The translations under genes and the position numbers were made by a program. A model generated the notes under the pieces. The model did no database searches. It had not been told where the DNA came from and was given only the letters and a program-made list of their open reading frames with translations. Below are positions 10,746-19,400 of a stretch of DNA of 64,000 nt, piece after piece (position 1 is the stretch's first letter; the number at the start of each line of letters is the position of its first letter). The DNA is from Idiomarina baltica OS145 (GTDB lineage Bacteria > Pseudomonadota > Gammaproteobacteria > Enterobacterales > Alteromonadaceae), in NCBI RefSeq assembly GCF_000152885.1, contig NZ_CH672408.1:107543-171542 (forward strand), written 5' to 3'.

Positions 10746-10821
10746 GTCCCCTTCGTCTAGAGGCCTAGGACACTGCCCTTTCACGGCAGTAACAGGGGTT
10801 CGAATCCCCTAGGGGACGCCA
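10746..10821 (+). tRNA. tRNA-Glu (UUC), copy 2
   Basis: Identical in sequence to copy 1, separated from it by 30 bases. The seven bases immediately before the gene (GATTGC with its context) also repeat those before copy 1, a sign of tandem duplication. Confidence 0.97.
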
Positions 10822-10848
10822 TTCAAAAGCATCACAAACAGTTTCTGG

Positions 10849-10924
10849 GTCCCCTTCGTCTAGAGGCCTAGGACACTGCCCTTTCACGGCAGTAACAGGG
10901 GTTCGAATCCCCTAGGGGACGCCA
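10849..10924 (+). tRNA. tRNA-Glu (UUC), copy 3
   Basis: Identical to copies 1 and 2, 27 bases after copy 2, and followed at once by the operon terminator. Confidence 0.97.
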
Positions 10925-10930
10925 ACACTA

Positions 10931-10954
10931 AACCACCTTCGAGGTGGTTTTTTT
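10931..10954 (+). terminator. Terminator of the tRNA-Ala/Glu operon
   Basis: AACCACCT (10931-10938), loop TCG, AGGTGGTT (10942-10949), then five further T residues. A compact, perfect intrinsic terminator six bases after the last tRNA. Confidence 0.93.
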
Positions 10955-10975
10955 GTGTCTGCAATTTATCAACGC

Positions 10976-11611
10976 TTAACCCGATGCCTCGGCGTTTTTA
11001 GCCAGCTCAAGCAAGTACGGTGAGAGGAAATCCGCAATAGCGTCTTGCGCTGCTGCAGTGGGGTGGATGCCATCATCTTGCACGAAGTCTGGGTTCTCTA
11101 CTAACTCGGTCATAAAAAATGGCACCAGTGTTACATCATACTTTTCTGCCACACGCGTAAACACCGCCTGAAATCGCTTTGAGAAGCGCGGACCATAGTT
11201 GGGCGGTACCATGACCTGACTGAGCGCCACTTTAATCCCTTTCGCCTGTGCCTGCTCGATCATATTAGACAAGTTCGTTTCCACCGTCGCTAAATCGAAT
11301 CCACGCAACCCGTCATTGCCGCCTAACTCAATAAAAATAGCATCCGGTTGGTGGCGCTCAATAATGCCTGGTAAACGATTGAGACCGCCACGAGTGGTTT
11401 CACCACTGATACTGGCATTGACTATTTCAATGTTCGGGTACGCCTGCTGCCAACGGTTTTGCAATTCTGCTACCCAAGTTTGTTGTTGCGAAAGACCATA
11501 ACCTGCGCTTAGGCTATCTCCTAATACAACAAGTGAAACATTTGCCGCAACACTACGTATAGATATAAAAATCAAAGTAATACAAGCTAACTTTAATAGG
11601 AAATTTTTCAT
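10976..11611 (-). CDS. tesA: TesA-like GDSL esterase (thioesterase I / lysophospholipase L1)
   Basis: A periplasmic SGNH/GDSL hydrolase of 211 residues. An N-terminal signal peptide (about 1-23, ending SVAA) precedes block I, VVLGDSLSAGYG, with the nucleophile S33. The glycine and asparagine of the oxyanion hole are in INASISGETT and ELGGNDGL, and the Asp/His pair is DGIHPT near the C-terminus. The family hydrolyses acyl-thioesters, lysophospholipids and small esters. An upstream TTG at 11633-11635 would add eight residues before the signal peptide, so ATG 11611 is preferred. It diverges from ybbA with only three bases between the two start codons, an arrangement shared in tighter form with E. 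coli. Confidence 0.92.
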   Translation of the reverse strand: MKNFLLKLACITLIFISIRSVAANVSLVVLGDSLSAGYGLSQQQTWVAELQNRWQQAYPNIEIVNASISGETTRGGLNRLPGIIERHQPDAIFIELGGNDGLRGFDLATVETNLSNMIEQAQAKGIKVALSQVMVPPNYGPRFSKRFQAVFTRVAEKYDVTLVPFFMTELVENPDFVQDDGIHPTAAAQDAIADFLSPYLLELAKNAEASG

Positions 11612-11614
11612 TTT

Positions 11615-12295
11615 ATGCTCATTCAAACTCAACAACTCGAAAAGATAGTCGAAACCTCTGAGGGACCATTACAGATTTTGCAACCAATTGACCTCGCAAT
11701 CAATGCTGGCGAGACTGTTGCGATTGTTGGAGCGTCCGGCTCAGGTAAATCAACGTTACTATCACTACTCGCTGGGTTAGACATTGCCACCCACGGCGAT
11801 GTTCTTATAGAAAACGAAAAGTTAAGCGATTTGGATGAGGAACAACGTGCGAAGCTGCGCGCCGATAAAGTAGGCTTTATTTTTCAGTCGTTTTTGCTAG
11901 TGCCTAGCTTAAGCGCGTTAGAAAACGTGATGTTACCGGCAGAGCTTGCTGGCCACAAAGGCGCTGAAAAGGAAGCTCGTGAGCTGTTAGAAAAGGTCGG
12001 GCTCGCTGACCGCTGGCACCATTACCCTAATCAACTCTCGGGCGGCGAGCAGCAGCGCGTCGCTATTGCGCGCGCGTTTGTTGGTCAGCCAAAGATTTTA
12101 TTTGCTGATGAACCCACCGGTAACCTCGACAGTAAAACCGGTGACAAAGTCGAACAGTTGCTCTTTGACTTGAACAAGGATTACGGCACCACTTTAGTAA
12201 TGGTGACTCACGACACCACGTTAGCGAAACGCTGTCAGCGTATCCTAAACATGGAGGCTGGGCAGCTAGCGGAGGCGTCGCGAGATGTGGCATAA
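11615..12295 (+). CDS. ybbA: ABC transporter ATP-binding protein, YbbA type
   Basis: A MacB/LolD-class ATPase of 226 residues. Walker A GASGSGKST is at 39-47, the Q-loop is in FIFQSFLL near 91-98, the signature is LSGGEQQRVAIARA near 145-158, and Walker B is ILFADEPTGNLDS. It should power the permease YbbP encoded next, overlapping by 11 bases. The YbbA-YbbP complex belongs to the mechanotransmission type that acts on periplasmic or envelope substrates; its substrate is not established, but the long-standing pairing with tesA hints at lipid or hydrophobic-ester handling. Its ribosome binding site lies in the antisense of the tesA start region. Confidence 0.92.
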   Translation: MLIQTQQLEKIVETSEGPLQILQPIDLAINAGETVAIVGASGSGKSTLLSLLAGLDIATHGDVLIENEKLSDLDEEQRAKLRADKVGFIFQSFLLVPSLSALENVMLPAELAGHKGAEKEARELLEKVGLADRWHHYPNQLSGGEQQRVAIARAFVGQPKILFADEPTGNLDSKTGDKVEQLLFDLNKDYGTTLVMVTHDTTLAKRCQRILNMEAGQLAEASRDVA

Positions 12296-14792
12296 AATAT
12301 CGTTTCGCTTACTCAAGCAGGAGCTCAAGCGCGGTGAGCTCACGATCATGGCGCTCGCTATCATTTTATCGGTGACCGCGGTTTTATCACTGTCGTTATT
12401 TAGTGAGCGCCTACAATCCGGATTACTCGAACGCAGTAGTGAATTTCTCGCAGCTGATCGAGTATTAAGTTCACGCAGAGATATCCCTCAAGAGTGGCTT
12501 GATAGAGCGGATGAGGAGGGGATTCAGAGCGCGTGGCGAGTGATATTTAACTCAATGGCGTTTGCTAACGATAAGCTTGAGCTCGTCGATATCAAAGCGG
12601 TATCTGATGGTTATCCGCTACGAGGTGAGCTTAAAGTAGCCGATAAGCCCTTTGTTGAAGGGCAAGTCACCAACACTCTCCCCCCGGCTGGAGAAGCTTG
12701 GGTCGCATCGAGTCTATTCCAAGCGTTATCGCTTGAAATGGGCGACTTTATTGAAGTGGGGAATAGCCGCTTTAAAGTGACTAAGGTGGTGACTTACGAA
12801 CCTGATGTCGGTTTCTCAGTGTTCACCGACAGTCCCAATGTCATCATTCGTTATTCACAGTTAGCTGAGACCGGGTTGATTCAACCGGGAAGCCGCGTAC
12901 GTTACAACGTCTTATTCGCCGGAACGCCAACGCAACTGGATAACTACGAGAATTGGCTTCTCCCACAATTGAATGATGACACTCATAGCTGGCGCAGTAT
13001 CGAAGACGGCGACAGCCCCTTGGCGCGCGCCCTAAATCGCGCTGAACGCTTTATGATGCTGGCGAGTCTGTTAGGTGTAGTACTTGCAGCAACGGCTGTT
13101 GCCGTAGCCGCCCAACGCTACTGCCAGCGTAATTATGACGTGGTGGCCATATTTAAAACCTTAGGAGCGGGCAAACAGCAGATCCGTAAGATCTTTGTGC
13201 TTCACTTGCTATTGCTTACGGGAATCAGCGTCGGTATTGGCATCTTGTTAGGGTGGCTCATTCAATCCTACGTGATTAACTGGGTCGCTGAACAGTTGGG
13301 CGCTTCACTACCATCAGCCAGTTGGCGACCTTATGCGCTCGCTATTGCAACGGGCCTGATTAGTGCGGTGATGTTTACGCTTTACCCGCTATTTAGATTG
13401 ATTTCTATCCCACCGTTACGTGTACTACACCGTCAAATGGTCGGTGTACAGGCGATTCGCTGGCTGCAATGGATATTAAGCGGCGGCACGATTTATGGGT
13501 TATTGGTGCTGTACTCACAGCAATGGTGGTTATCGACGGCCTTGTTCGTGGGTGGGGCTTTTGCTGCGGGTATCCTGTTGTTGATTGGTCGTCTACTGAT
13601 CGGAGCGGGTCGAAAAGCAGGCATGCAAGCAGGGAGTGCTTGGCGTTTAGCGATGGCCGGCTTACAACGGCGCGCGTCAGCAAACAGCGTACAGATGCTG
13701 AGTTTTTCAACCGCCATTATGTTGTTGCTGTTGGTTATCGTCATGCGCAATGATTTACTTGCGGATTGGCAGCGCCAACTGCCAGCGGATGCACCGAATT
13801 ATTTTGCGCTGAATATCGCTGAAGAGAAAGTTGACGATTTGCGCGCTATGTTCGCTCGAGAAGACATCGAAGCAACCGATCAATATCCGCTAATCCCGGG
13901 TCGGGTAACCCACCATAACGGTACTGAACTGATTGATGAAGTGACCAAAGAAAACCGCGAGGAAGTCGAGCGGGGCGATCGTGAGGAAGGTTTTGGTCGT
14001 GAGCTCTCATTGACATGGCGCGATACGGTACCGCCCAACAATGAAATTGTGAGCGGCGAGTGGTGGGGCGATAATGCCGAGCCACAGGTGTCCGTTGAAA
14101 AACAAGCGGCAGAACGATTAGAAATCAAAGTAGGCGACACGCTGACCTTTAATATCGGCGGCGAAGTATTTACCGTGCCGGTAACGAGTCTGCGAGAAGC
14201 GGACTGGGGTTCGCTTCAGCCCAACTTTTACATGATTTTTAATACCAGCACACTCGCTGATTTCCCTGCAACCTATATAACCAGCTTTCACTTAGACAGT
14301 GAGCGTAAAGATGAGCTATACCAATTATTTAGACCGTTTCCCGAGGCGTCTTTGATTGACTTAGACGCGATTATTGACCAAATCCGTGAAGTCATCTCGC
14401 AGGTCAGTATTGCGATTCTTTTCGTCTTAGTTCTGGTGATGATTGCAGGCGCCTTGGTATTGATAGCGCAAGTACAGGCAAGCATGGAGGAGCGCCAGAA
14501 GGAACTGGTTATTCTACGCACTTTGGGTGCTTCAGGTAAGTTGCTAAGTCGAAGTATCAGTTATGAATTTCTTATGTTAGGGGCTATAAGTGGTCTAATA
14601 GCGACCATTGCGATGGATTTATCGCTGCTCATTTTGCAGACTCAAGTGTTTAACATGGATGCCACCTGGCATTGGCGTTTGTGGTTGGTGGGTCCTATTT
14701 CAGGCGCTGTTGTCGTTGCCTTGTTAGGTCGACTCGCGTGTTCGCGTTTGGTTCGCCGCAACACGGCACAATTGATACGTAAATTGATTTAA
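12285..14792 (+). CDS. ybbP: FtsX-like ABC permease, YbbP type
   Basis: A large inner-membrane permease of 835 residues with the FtsX/MacB-core layout: one N-terminal helix (about 20-40), a long periplasmic domain (about 45-260), a bundle of helices near 262-380 containing the first FtsX domain, further helices near 395-500, a second periplasmic segment (about 505-690) and a final FtsX domain of three helices near 700-825. The motif ELVILRTLGASGKLL, which contacts the ATPase, is visible near 745, and AIFKTLGAGKQQI near 290 is its counterpart in the first half. It overlaps ybbA by 11 bases and must be its partner. Length matches the E. coli protein (804) closely. Confidence 0.92.
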   Translation: MWHKISFRLLKQELKRGELTIMALAIILSVTAVLSLSLFSERLQSGLLERSSEFLAADRVLSSRRDIPQEWLDRADEEGIQSAWRVIFNSMAFANDKLELVDIKAVSDGYPLRGELKVADKPFVEGQVTNTLPPAGEAWVASSLFQALSLEMGDFIEVGNSRFKVTKVVTYEPDVGFSVFTDSPNVIIRYSQLAETGLIQPGSRVRYNVLFAGTPTQLDNYENWLLPQLNDDTHSWRSIEDGDSPLARALNRAERFMMLASLLGVVLAATAVAVAAQRYCQRNYDVVAIFKTLGAGKQQIRKIFVLHLLLLTGISVGIGILLGWLIQSYVINWVAEQLGASLPSASWRPYALAIATGLISAVMFTLYPLFRLISIPPLRVLHRQMVGVQAIRWLQWILSGGTIYGLLVLYSQQWWLSTALFVGGAFAAGILLLIGRLLIGAGRKAGMQAGSAWRLAMAGLQRRASANSVQMLSFSTAIMLLLLVIVMRNDLLADWQRQLPADAPNYFALNIAEEKVDDLRAMFAREDIEATDQYPLIPGRVTHHNGTELIDEVTKENREEVERGDREEGFGRELSLTWRDTVPPNNEIVSGEWWGDNAEPQVSVEKQAAERLEIKVGDTLTFNIGGEVFTVPVTSLREADWGSLQPNFYMIFNTSTLADFPATYITSFHLDSERKDELYQLFRPFPEASLIDLDAIIDQIREVISQVSIAILFVLVLVMIAGALVLIAQVQASMEERQKELVILRTLGASGKLLSRSISYEFLMLGAISGLIATIAMDLSLLILQTQVFNMDATWHWRLWLVGPISGAVVVALLGRLACSRLVRRNTAQLIRKLI

Positions 14793-14805
14793 TGGGAGGC
14801 GAAGT

Positions 14806-15696
14806 ATGAATATTCTTATAACTGGTGGCTCTGGGCTTATCGGCTCGCGCTTTATTCGCTACTTCAGCCAACAACATTCATTTACGGTGACGACGCGCTC
14901 AGTAGAGCGCGTCAAGCAGCAATTTCGAGGTTGTAATGTCGATGTTGTGGGTGAACTGCCAACTGCTGAGGCGCTCGCTTCGTTTGATGCGGTGATTAAC
15001 CTGCAAGGCGCTGGAATTGCCGATAAGCGCTGGTCGGCCGAGCGTAAACAGCAATTGCAGAATAGTCGCTGGCAAGTCACTGAAGAGCTAGTGCAGCGAA
15101 TACGCGCTTGCCCAGCGCCACCTATCTTGCTCAGTGGTTCTGCAATTGGTGTCTATGGTCCGCGAAACAGCGAGCCGGTGGACGAATCCGCTACGGCGAA
15201 CCGACACGACTTTGCCGTCGAACTTTGCGAGCAATGGGAGTCCATTGCGCTACAAGTCAAGGAGCACACGCGTGTCGTATGTTTACGCACTGGCGTCGTA
15301 CTCGATAGTAGCCAAGGTGCATTGCCACGCATGTCGCTGCCCTATAAATTCGGTTTAGGTGGTCCGATGGGCTCCGGGGAACAAATGATGTCGTGGATTC
15401 ACATTGAGGATATGATCCGTGCGATAGAATTTATTCTGCAGGACGACAGTATTTCCGGACCCGTTAACTTGACGGCACCTAATCCAACGACGAATAAACA
15501 GTTTAGCCAAACCTTAGCGAAAACGTTGCATCGACCCCATGTGTTATTCGTTCCAGCGTTTGCTTTGAAACTAATGTTGGGAGAAATGGCTTCGATGTTA
15601 TTGGAAGGGCAAGCGGTCGTGCCGAAAAAGCTCGAGCAAGCGGGTTTTAACTTTAATTTTCCTCAGTTACAAGACGCGCTGTCTGATCTGCTTTAA
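14806..15696 (+). CDS. yfcH: YfcH-type SDR epimerase-like protein
   Basis: A 296-residue extended short-chain dehydrogenase of the TIGR01777/YfcH family. The dinucleotide-binding motif GGSGLIG is at residues 7-13, the conserved block INLQGAGIADKRWSAERK at about 65-82 is characteristic of this family, and SGSAIGVYGPR holds the position of the catalytic tyrosine region. A DUF1731 C-terminal domain (HRPHVLFVPAFALKLMLGEMA) is present. The reaction is unknown. GGGAGG precedes the ATG, 13 bases after ybbP, so it may be cotranscribed with ybbAP. Its last 44 bases overlap the convergent hydrolase gene. Confidence 0.9.
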   Translation: MNILITGGSGLIGSRFIRYFSQQHSFTVTTRSVERVKQQFRGCNVDVVGELPTAEALASFDAVINLQGAGIADKRWSAERKQQLQNSRWQVTEELVQRIRACPAPPILLSGSAIGVYGPRNSEPVDESATANRHDFAVELCEQWESIALQVKEHTRVVCLRTGVVLDSSQGALPRMSLPYKFGLGGPMGSGEQMMSWIHIEDMIRAIEFILQDDSISGPVNLTAPNPTTNKQFSQTLAKTLHRPHVLFVPAFALKLMLGEMASMLLEGQAVVPKKLEQAGFNFNFPQLQDALSDLL

Positions 15697-16525
15697 TGGC
15701 AGGTAACAACGCTTTTTGCCAAAGCGTCTGCTGGTGCGTCGGTTTAAAGATATTAAAGTGTCCGATGCGGCGACCTGCTTGTTGAGGAGTCAAATGAGTG
15801 AGCTTTTGTTGTGTATTAGGGTAACGTTGTAAAAGTGCACGAACGTTATCCTCTACCAACAACTCATCATCACTAATAGCGAAGGCATGATACGATTGGG
15901 TTAAACGTTGATAGCCTTTGAGTTGTGCCGTCGATAAATGATCAAATAAATAATTGCGGCTGCGACACCAACGGCTCCATTGACGCATTGCCTGCGCTGG
16001 CATGTCACCCACCATGTTGAGCCGCTTACCTGGAAAATAACCCGCAATCGGTGTCGCAAGTGGTATCGCCAAATACCACAACAGCCAAGATGTGCGTCTG
16101 ACTTGAGAGCTGGCTTGTCGCCAGTACCCGGTTCCGGAAGCCACCGTGACTATCCTATCAATACGCTCGGGGTGAGGAATTAATCCCAAAAGTTGACCGC
16201 CTAAACTATGGCCCAGCCAAATTAACTCGGCGCTGGGGAGCTGCTCCTGTGCCCAAGTGAGCACGTTATCAAGGTCTAAGGTCGCCCAATCGATAATATC
16301 GGTCTCAATTTTACTGAGCGGCTTATCTATAGAGTCGCCAATGCCGTAATAATCGAAACACGTCACGGCAATACCCTGTTCTGCCAACCACTGCGCAAAT
16401 CGATGATAAAACCGTTGTTTTACGCCAAGGGCTGGCGCAATCACAACATGTTGTTGCGCCCCTGCGGCAGGGAAATAATTAATTGCTAATGCGCGGTTAG
16501 CATATTTGAGTCGTGTGGATTGCAT
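15653..16525 (-). CDS. Alpha/beta-fold hydrolase
   Basis: A 290-residue alpha/beta hydrolase. The nucleophile elbow is GHSLGGQL near residues 106-113. The N-terminal strand block (VVIAPALGVKQRFYHRFAQWLAEQG) and the turn DYYGIGDS are typical of lysophospholipase/BAAT-like hydrolases, and the catalytic histidine is probably in RRIGHFNIF near 259. No signal peptide is visible, so it should be cytoplasmic. Substrate unknown. It starts six bases after yciI and so lies at the tail of the trp-yciB-yciI series; its 3' end overlaps yfcH on the other strand by 44 bases. Confidence 0.82.
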   Translation of the reverse strand: MQSTRLKYANRALAINYFPAAGAQQHVVIAPALGVKQRFYHRFAQWLAEQGIAVTCFDYYGIGDSIDKPLSKIETDIIDWATLDLDNVLTWAQEQLPSAELIWLGHSLGGQLLGLIPHPERIDRIVTVASGTGYWRQASSQVRRTSWLLWYLAIPLATPIAGYFPGKRLNMVGDMPAQAMRQWSRWCRSRNYLFDHLSTAQLKGYQRLTQSYHAFAISDDELLVEDNVRALLQRYPNTQQKLTHLTPQQAGRRIGHFNIFKPTHQQTLWQKALLPAIKADQTARLVTEEN

Positions 16526-16531
16526 ACAGAG

Positions 16532-16831
16532 TTAGGGGAGTACCGGATTGAACGGTTTAACCTGCGCTGAACGGTAGACGCCCGCATCCCAGTATGGGTC
16601 AGCGTGTGCCCACTGTTCGGCTTGTTCAAGGGTGTCGAATTCAGCGATTACGACTGAGCCTGTGAAACCCATGATGCCCGGATCCTTTTCGGCGATCGCA
16701 GGGCAGGGGCCTGCGACAAGTAAACGTCCTTGCTCTTTTAATGCCTCTAAGCGTTTAATATGCGCTGGACGCGCTTGCTTGCGCTTGGCGAGTGAATCGT
16801 CATGATCTTCTGCAAAAATCACAAACCACAT
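16532..16831 (-). CDS. yciI: YciI-like protein
   Basis: A 99-residue ferredoxin-like dimeric alpha/beta-barrel protein of the YCII family. The conserved RPAHIKRL near 21-28 and the ADPYWDAGVY segment near 77-86 correspond to the family's putative active-site His/Asp region. Biochemical role is uncertain; homologues are small stand-alone enzymes or domains. It starts three bases after the yciB stop codon, so the two are cotranscribed. Confidence 0.9.
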   Translation of the reverse strand: MWFVIFAEDHDDSLAKRKQARPAHIKRLEALKEQGRLLVAGPCPAIAEKDPGIMGFTGSVVIAEFDTLEQAEQWAHADPYWDAGVYRSAQVKPFNPVLP

Positions 16832-16834
16832 GGC

Positions 16835-17377
16835 TTATTTATCTCCTTCCATGTCCTCAGCGTGTCGGTAGATATACATTCCCGTAGCAACGACAAGCAC
16901 CAACGAAATGCCAATAATGCCAAAGACTTTAAAATTAACCCAAGCATCTTGTGACATATACTGAGCAACATAAACATTCACAGCGGCGATAGCCAAACAC
17001 GTAATAACCCAAGCATATGTGAGTCGGTTCCAAGCGCTATCTGGCATTTTTATGTCTGCATCAAATAGGCTTTTTAGTGGACTGGTTTTTTTTATCCAAA
17101 GTGTGCCAGCTAACAATGCGGCAATCAGCACATAAATAATGGATACTTTGATTTTAACAAACCAATCATCGTGTAGAAAAACGGTGATGCCGCCAAAAAC
17201 CAGCACGGCACCTAACACGATCCAATGACGCGTAGTAATAGGTTGCTTAAGCAGCTTAAGACCGACTAACTGTACAATCGTTAATCCCATTAAAGCCCAG
17301 GTTGCCGCGAAAATATCGACCATCTGATAAACAACAAAAAAGACAACTAATGGTAAATACTCTAATACCAGCGCCAT
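16835..17377 (-). CDS. yciB: YciB (IspA/intracellular septation protein A family) membrane protein
   Basis: A 180-residue inner-membrane protein with five predicted hydrophobic segments and family marks EYLPLVVFFVVYQ at the N-terminus and LTYAWVITCLAIAAVNVYVAQ near 128-148. YciB-family proteins influence cell division and envelope homeostasis in enterobacteria and Shigella. It starts 11 bases after trpA, so it is probably transcribed from the trp promoter, as part of the well-conserved trp-yciB-yciI neighbourhood. Confidence 0.93.
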   Translation of the reverse strand: MALVLEYLPLVVFFVVYQMVDIFAATWALMGLTIVQLVGLKLLKQPITTRHWIVLGAVLVFGGITVFLHDDWFVKIKVSIIYVLIAALLAGTLWIKKTSPLKSLFDADIKMPDSAWNRLTYAWVITCLAIAAVNVYVAQYMSQDAWVNFKVFGIIGISLVLVVATGMYIYRHAEDMEGDK

Positions 17378-17388
17378 GGATACTCCTA

Positions 17389-18192
17389 CTACGATGTGGC
17401 TGACTTCATCGACTCAACAAATTGCCCAAGTTGATCGAGCATTTGTGCTGTATTGTCGAGGTTTTTTTCGATAATAGCAACGACTGCGGAACCACTGATA
17501 GCGCCCTGAGCGCCCGCCTTAATCGTGGCTGTTACATGTTCAGGTTGAGAGATACCAAAACCCAGCATAATCGGAGCTGAGCCGGCTGAACGCAGTTGTG
17601 AAATGAGTTTCTCGGCCGGCACCTGCATTTGTGTCTCTGTTCCCGTAACCCCAGAGCGACTAAGCAAGTAAACATAGCCTTGGCTTTGTTTAGCGATCGC
17701 CTCGATCAACGAATCTGAAGCATCCGGCGGACAAATAAACACGGGCGCTACTTGACGATCGATAGCCGGTTGAGAAAAGCGAATTGCCTCTTTGGTTGGT
17801 AAATCGGCGACAAGCACCGAGTCGACGCCGACAGCGGCCATTTTTTCATAAAAGGTATCGATACCTTTGGCAAAAATCAGGTTTGCGTAAACCAACAAGC
17901 CAATCGGGATTTCTGGAGCGTACGCTCGCACTTGCTCTAGAATCGATAAGCAGTCTTCAAACCGCGTACCTCCCTCAAGCGCGCGAACGTTAGCGCGCTG
18001 GATTACAGGACCATCGGCGACCGGGTCAGAAAATGGAAGACCCAGCTCCAATGCATCGGCGCCCGCATCTATCAATCGCTTAATCACCTCAACGCTGACC
18101 TCAGGAGTCGGGTCGCCCAGCGTCACAAAAGGCACAAAAGCACCTTGATGTTGCTTGTCTAGGTTTGCAAATAGTTGTTCATAACGACTCAT
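17389..18192 (-). CDS. trpA: Tryptophan synthase alpha chain
   Basis: Cleaves indole-3-glycerol phosphate to indole and glyceraldehyde 3-phosphate; indole is channelled to TrpB. It is a TIM barrel of 267 residues. The catalytic glutamate is in [11 protein letters not shown] (E49 equivalent), and the catalytic aspartate follows in VADGPVIQ (D60 equivalent). The phosphate loop is seen as SRSGVTGTE and [10 protein letters not shown]. It starts 11 bases after trpB, which places it in the same transcript and next to its obligate partner. Confidence 0.97.
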   Translation of the reverse strand: MSRYEQLFANLDKQHQGAFVPFVTLGDPTPEVSVEVIKRLIDAGADALELGLPFSDPVADGPVIQRANVRALEGGTRFEDCLSILEQVRAYAPEIPIGLLVYANLIFAKGIDTFYEKMAAVGVDSVLVADLPTKEAIRFSQPAIDRQVAPVFICPPDASDSLIEAIAKQSQGYVYLLSRSGVTGTETQMQVPAEKLISQLRSAGSAPIMLGFGISQPEHVTATIKAGAQGAISGSAVVAIIEKNLDNTAQMLDQLGQFVESMKSATS

Positions 18193-18203
18193 GTGTGGAC
18201 ACC

Positions 18204-19400
18204 CTATGATTGTTCTTGAGCATTGAAAATACGACGGACGTGATCGATATCTTTGTCACCACGACCCGATAAATTGACCAATAGAATTTCTGGAGCATCA
18301 GGCTCAGCTGCGCGTTTTAGCGCATAGGCGAGCGCATGTGCAGATTCCAACGCGGGTATAATGCCCTCATGGCGGGAAAGCAGTTGAAATGCCGCCAATG
18401 CCTCATCATCTGTAACCGACTCATAACGTGCACGACCAATGGCCTTTAAGTGCGCGTGTTGTGGTCCTACGCCCGGGTAATCCAAACCCGCTGAGACCGA
18501 GTAGGATTCTTCCACTTGCCCTTCGTCGGTTTGCATCAAGTAGGTCAAACAGCCGTGCAAGATACCAGGACTTCCCGCAGTAAGTGTAGCTCCGTGGTGT
18601 TGCGTATCGACGCCTTTACCTGCGGGTTCAACGCCCACGAGAGCTACATTAGGTTCGTCGATAAAATCAGTGAACATGCCAATGGCATTCGAACCGCCCC
18701 CGACACAGGCAATAACCTCGTCGGGTAAACGACCCGCTTGCTCAATGATTTGCTGCTTGGCTTCCTCGCCAATCATTTTGTGGAACTCACGCACAATTGT
18801 TGGGAAGGGGTGAGCTCCGGCTGCTGTACCGAGCAAGTAATGAGTGGTTGGGTAGCTAGCCGTCCAGTCACGTAATGCTTCGTTCACCGCGTCTTTTAAT
18901 GTACCGCTACCGGTATCGACAGGCACTACTTTAGCGCCCATCAACTCCATACGAAATACATTGGGCTGCTGACGTTCGACGTCTTTTTTGCCCATGTAAA
19001 TAATGCATTCGAGGTCGAGCAATGCACAGGCGAGTGCGGTCGCTGTACCGTGCTGCCCCGCGCCGGTCTCAGCGATAATCCGTGTTTTACCCATACGCTT
19101 GGCAAGTAATGCTTGTCCGAGTACCTGGTTAGTTTTATGCGCACCACCGTGTAACAAATCTTCACGTTTGAGATATATTTTTGTGCCGTTAGGGCTTTCA
19201 AGTGGCAAGTTACGACACAGTGATAAAGGCGTCGGTCGGCCTAAATAATTTTTCAGTAACCCACGAAACTCCTGTTGGAACGCCTCATCTTGTTGCGCAT
19301 CGATAAAGGCTTTTTCTAGCTGCTCGAGCGCAGGTAGAAGGATTTCAGGTACGAACTGACCACCAAAATCACCAAAATAAGCTGAAAGTGATTGGCTCAT
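18204..19400 (-). CDS. trpB: Tryptophan synthase beta chain
   Basis: Condenses indole with serine to form tryptophan, using PLP. The 398-residue sequence begins with the typical [14 protein letters not shown]. The PLP lysine is in [15 protein letters not shown] near K87, the carboxylate-binding loop is [10 protein letters not shown] near 110-119, and the phosphate-binding loop is [12 protein letters not shown] near 233-244. The COMM domain lies between about 100 and 190. Its ATG overlaps the trpCF stop (ATGA), giving translational coupling. Confidence 0.98.
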   Translation of the reverse strand: MSQSLSAYFGDFGGQFVPEILLPALEQLEKAFIDAQQDEAFQQEFRGLLKNYLGRPTPLSLCRNLPLESPNGTKIYLKREDLLHGGAHKTNQVLGQALLAKRMGKTRIIAETGAGQHGTATALACALLDLECIIYMGKKDVERQQPNVFRMELMGAKVVPVDTGSGTLKDAVNEALRDWTASYPTTHYLLGTAAGAHPFPTIVREFHKMIGEEAKQQIIEQAGRLPDEVIACVGGGSNAIGMFTDFIDEPNVALVGVEPAGKGVDTQHHGATLTAGSPGILHGCLTYLMQTDEGQVEESYSVSAGLDYPGVGPQHAHLKAIGRARYESVTDDEALAAFQLLSRHEGIIPALESAHALAYALKRAAEPDAPEILLVNLSGRGDKDIDHVRRIFNAQEQS

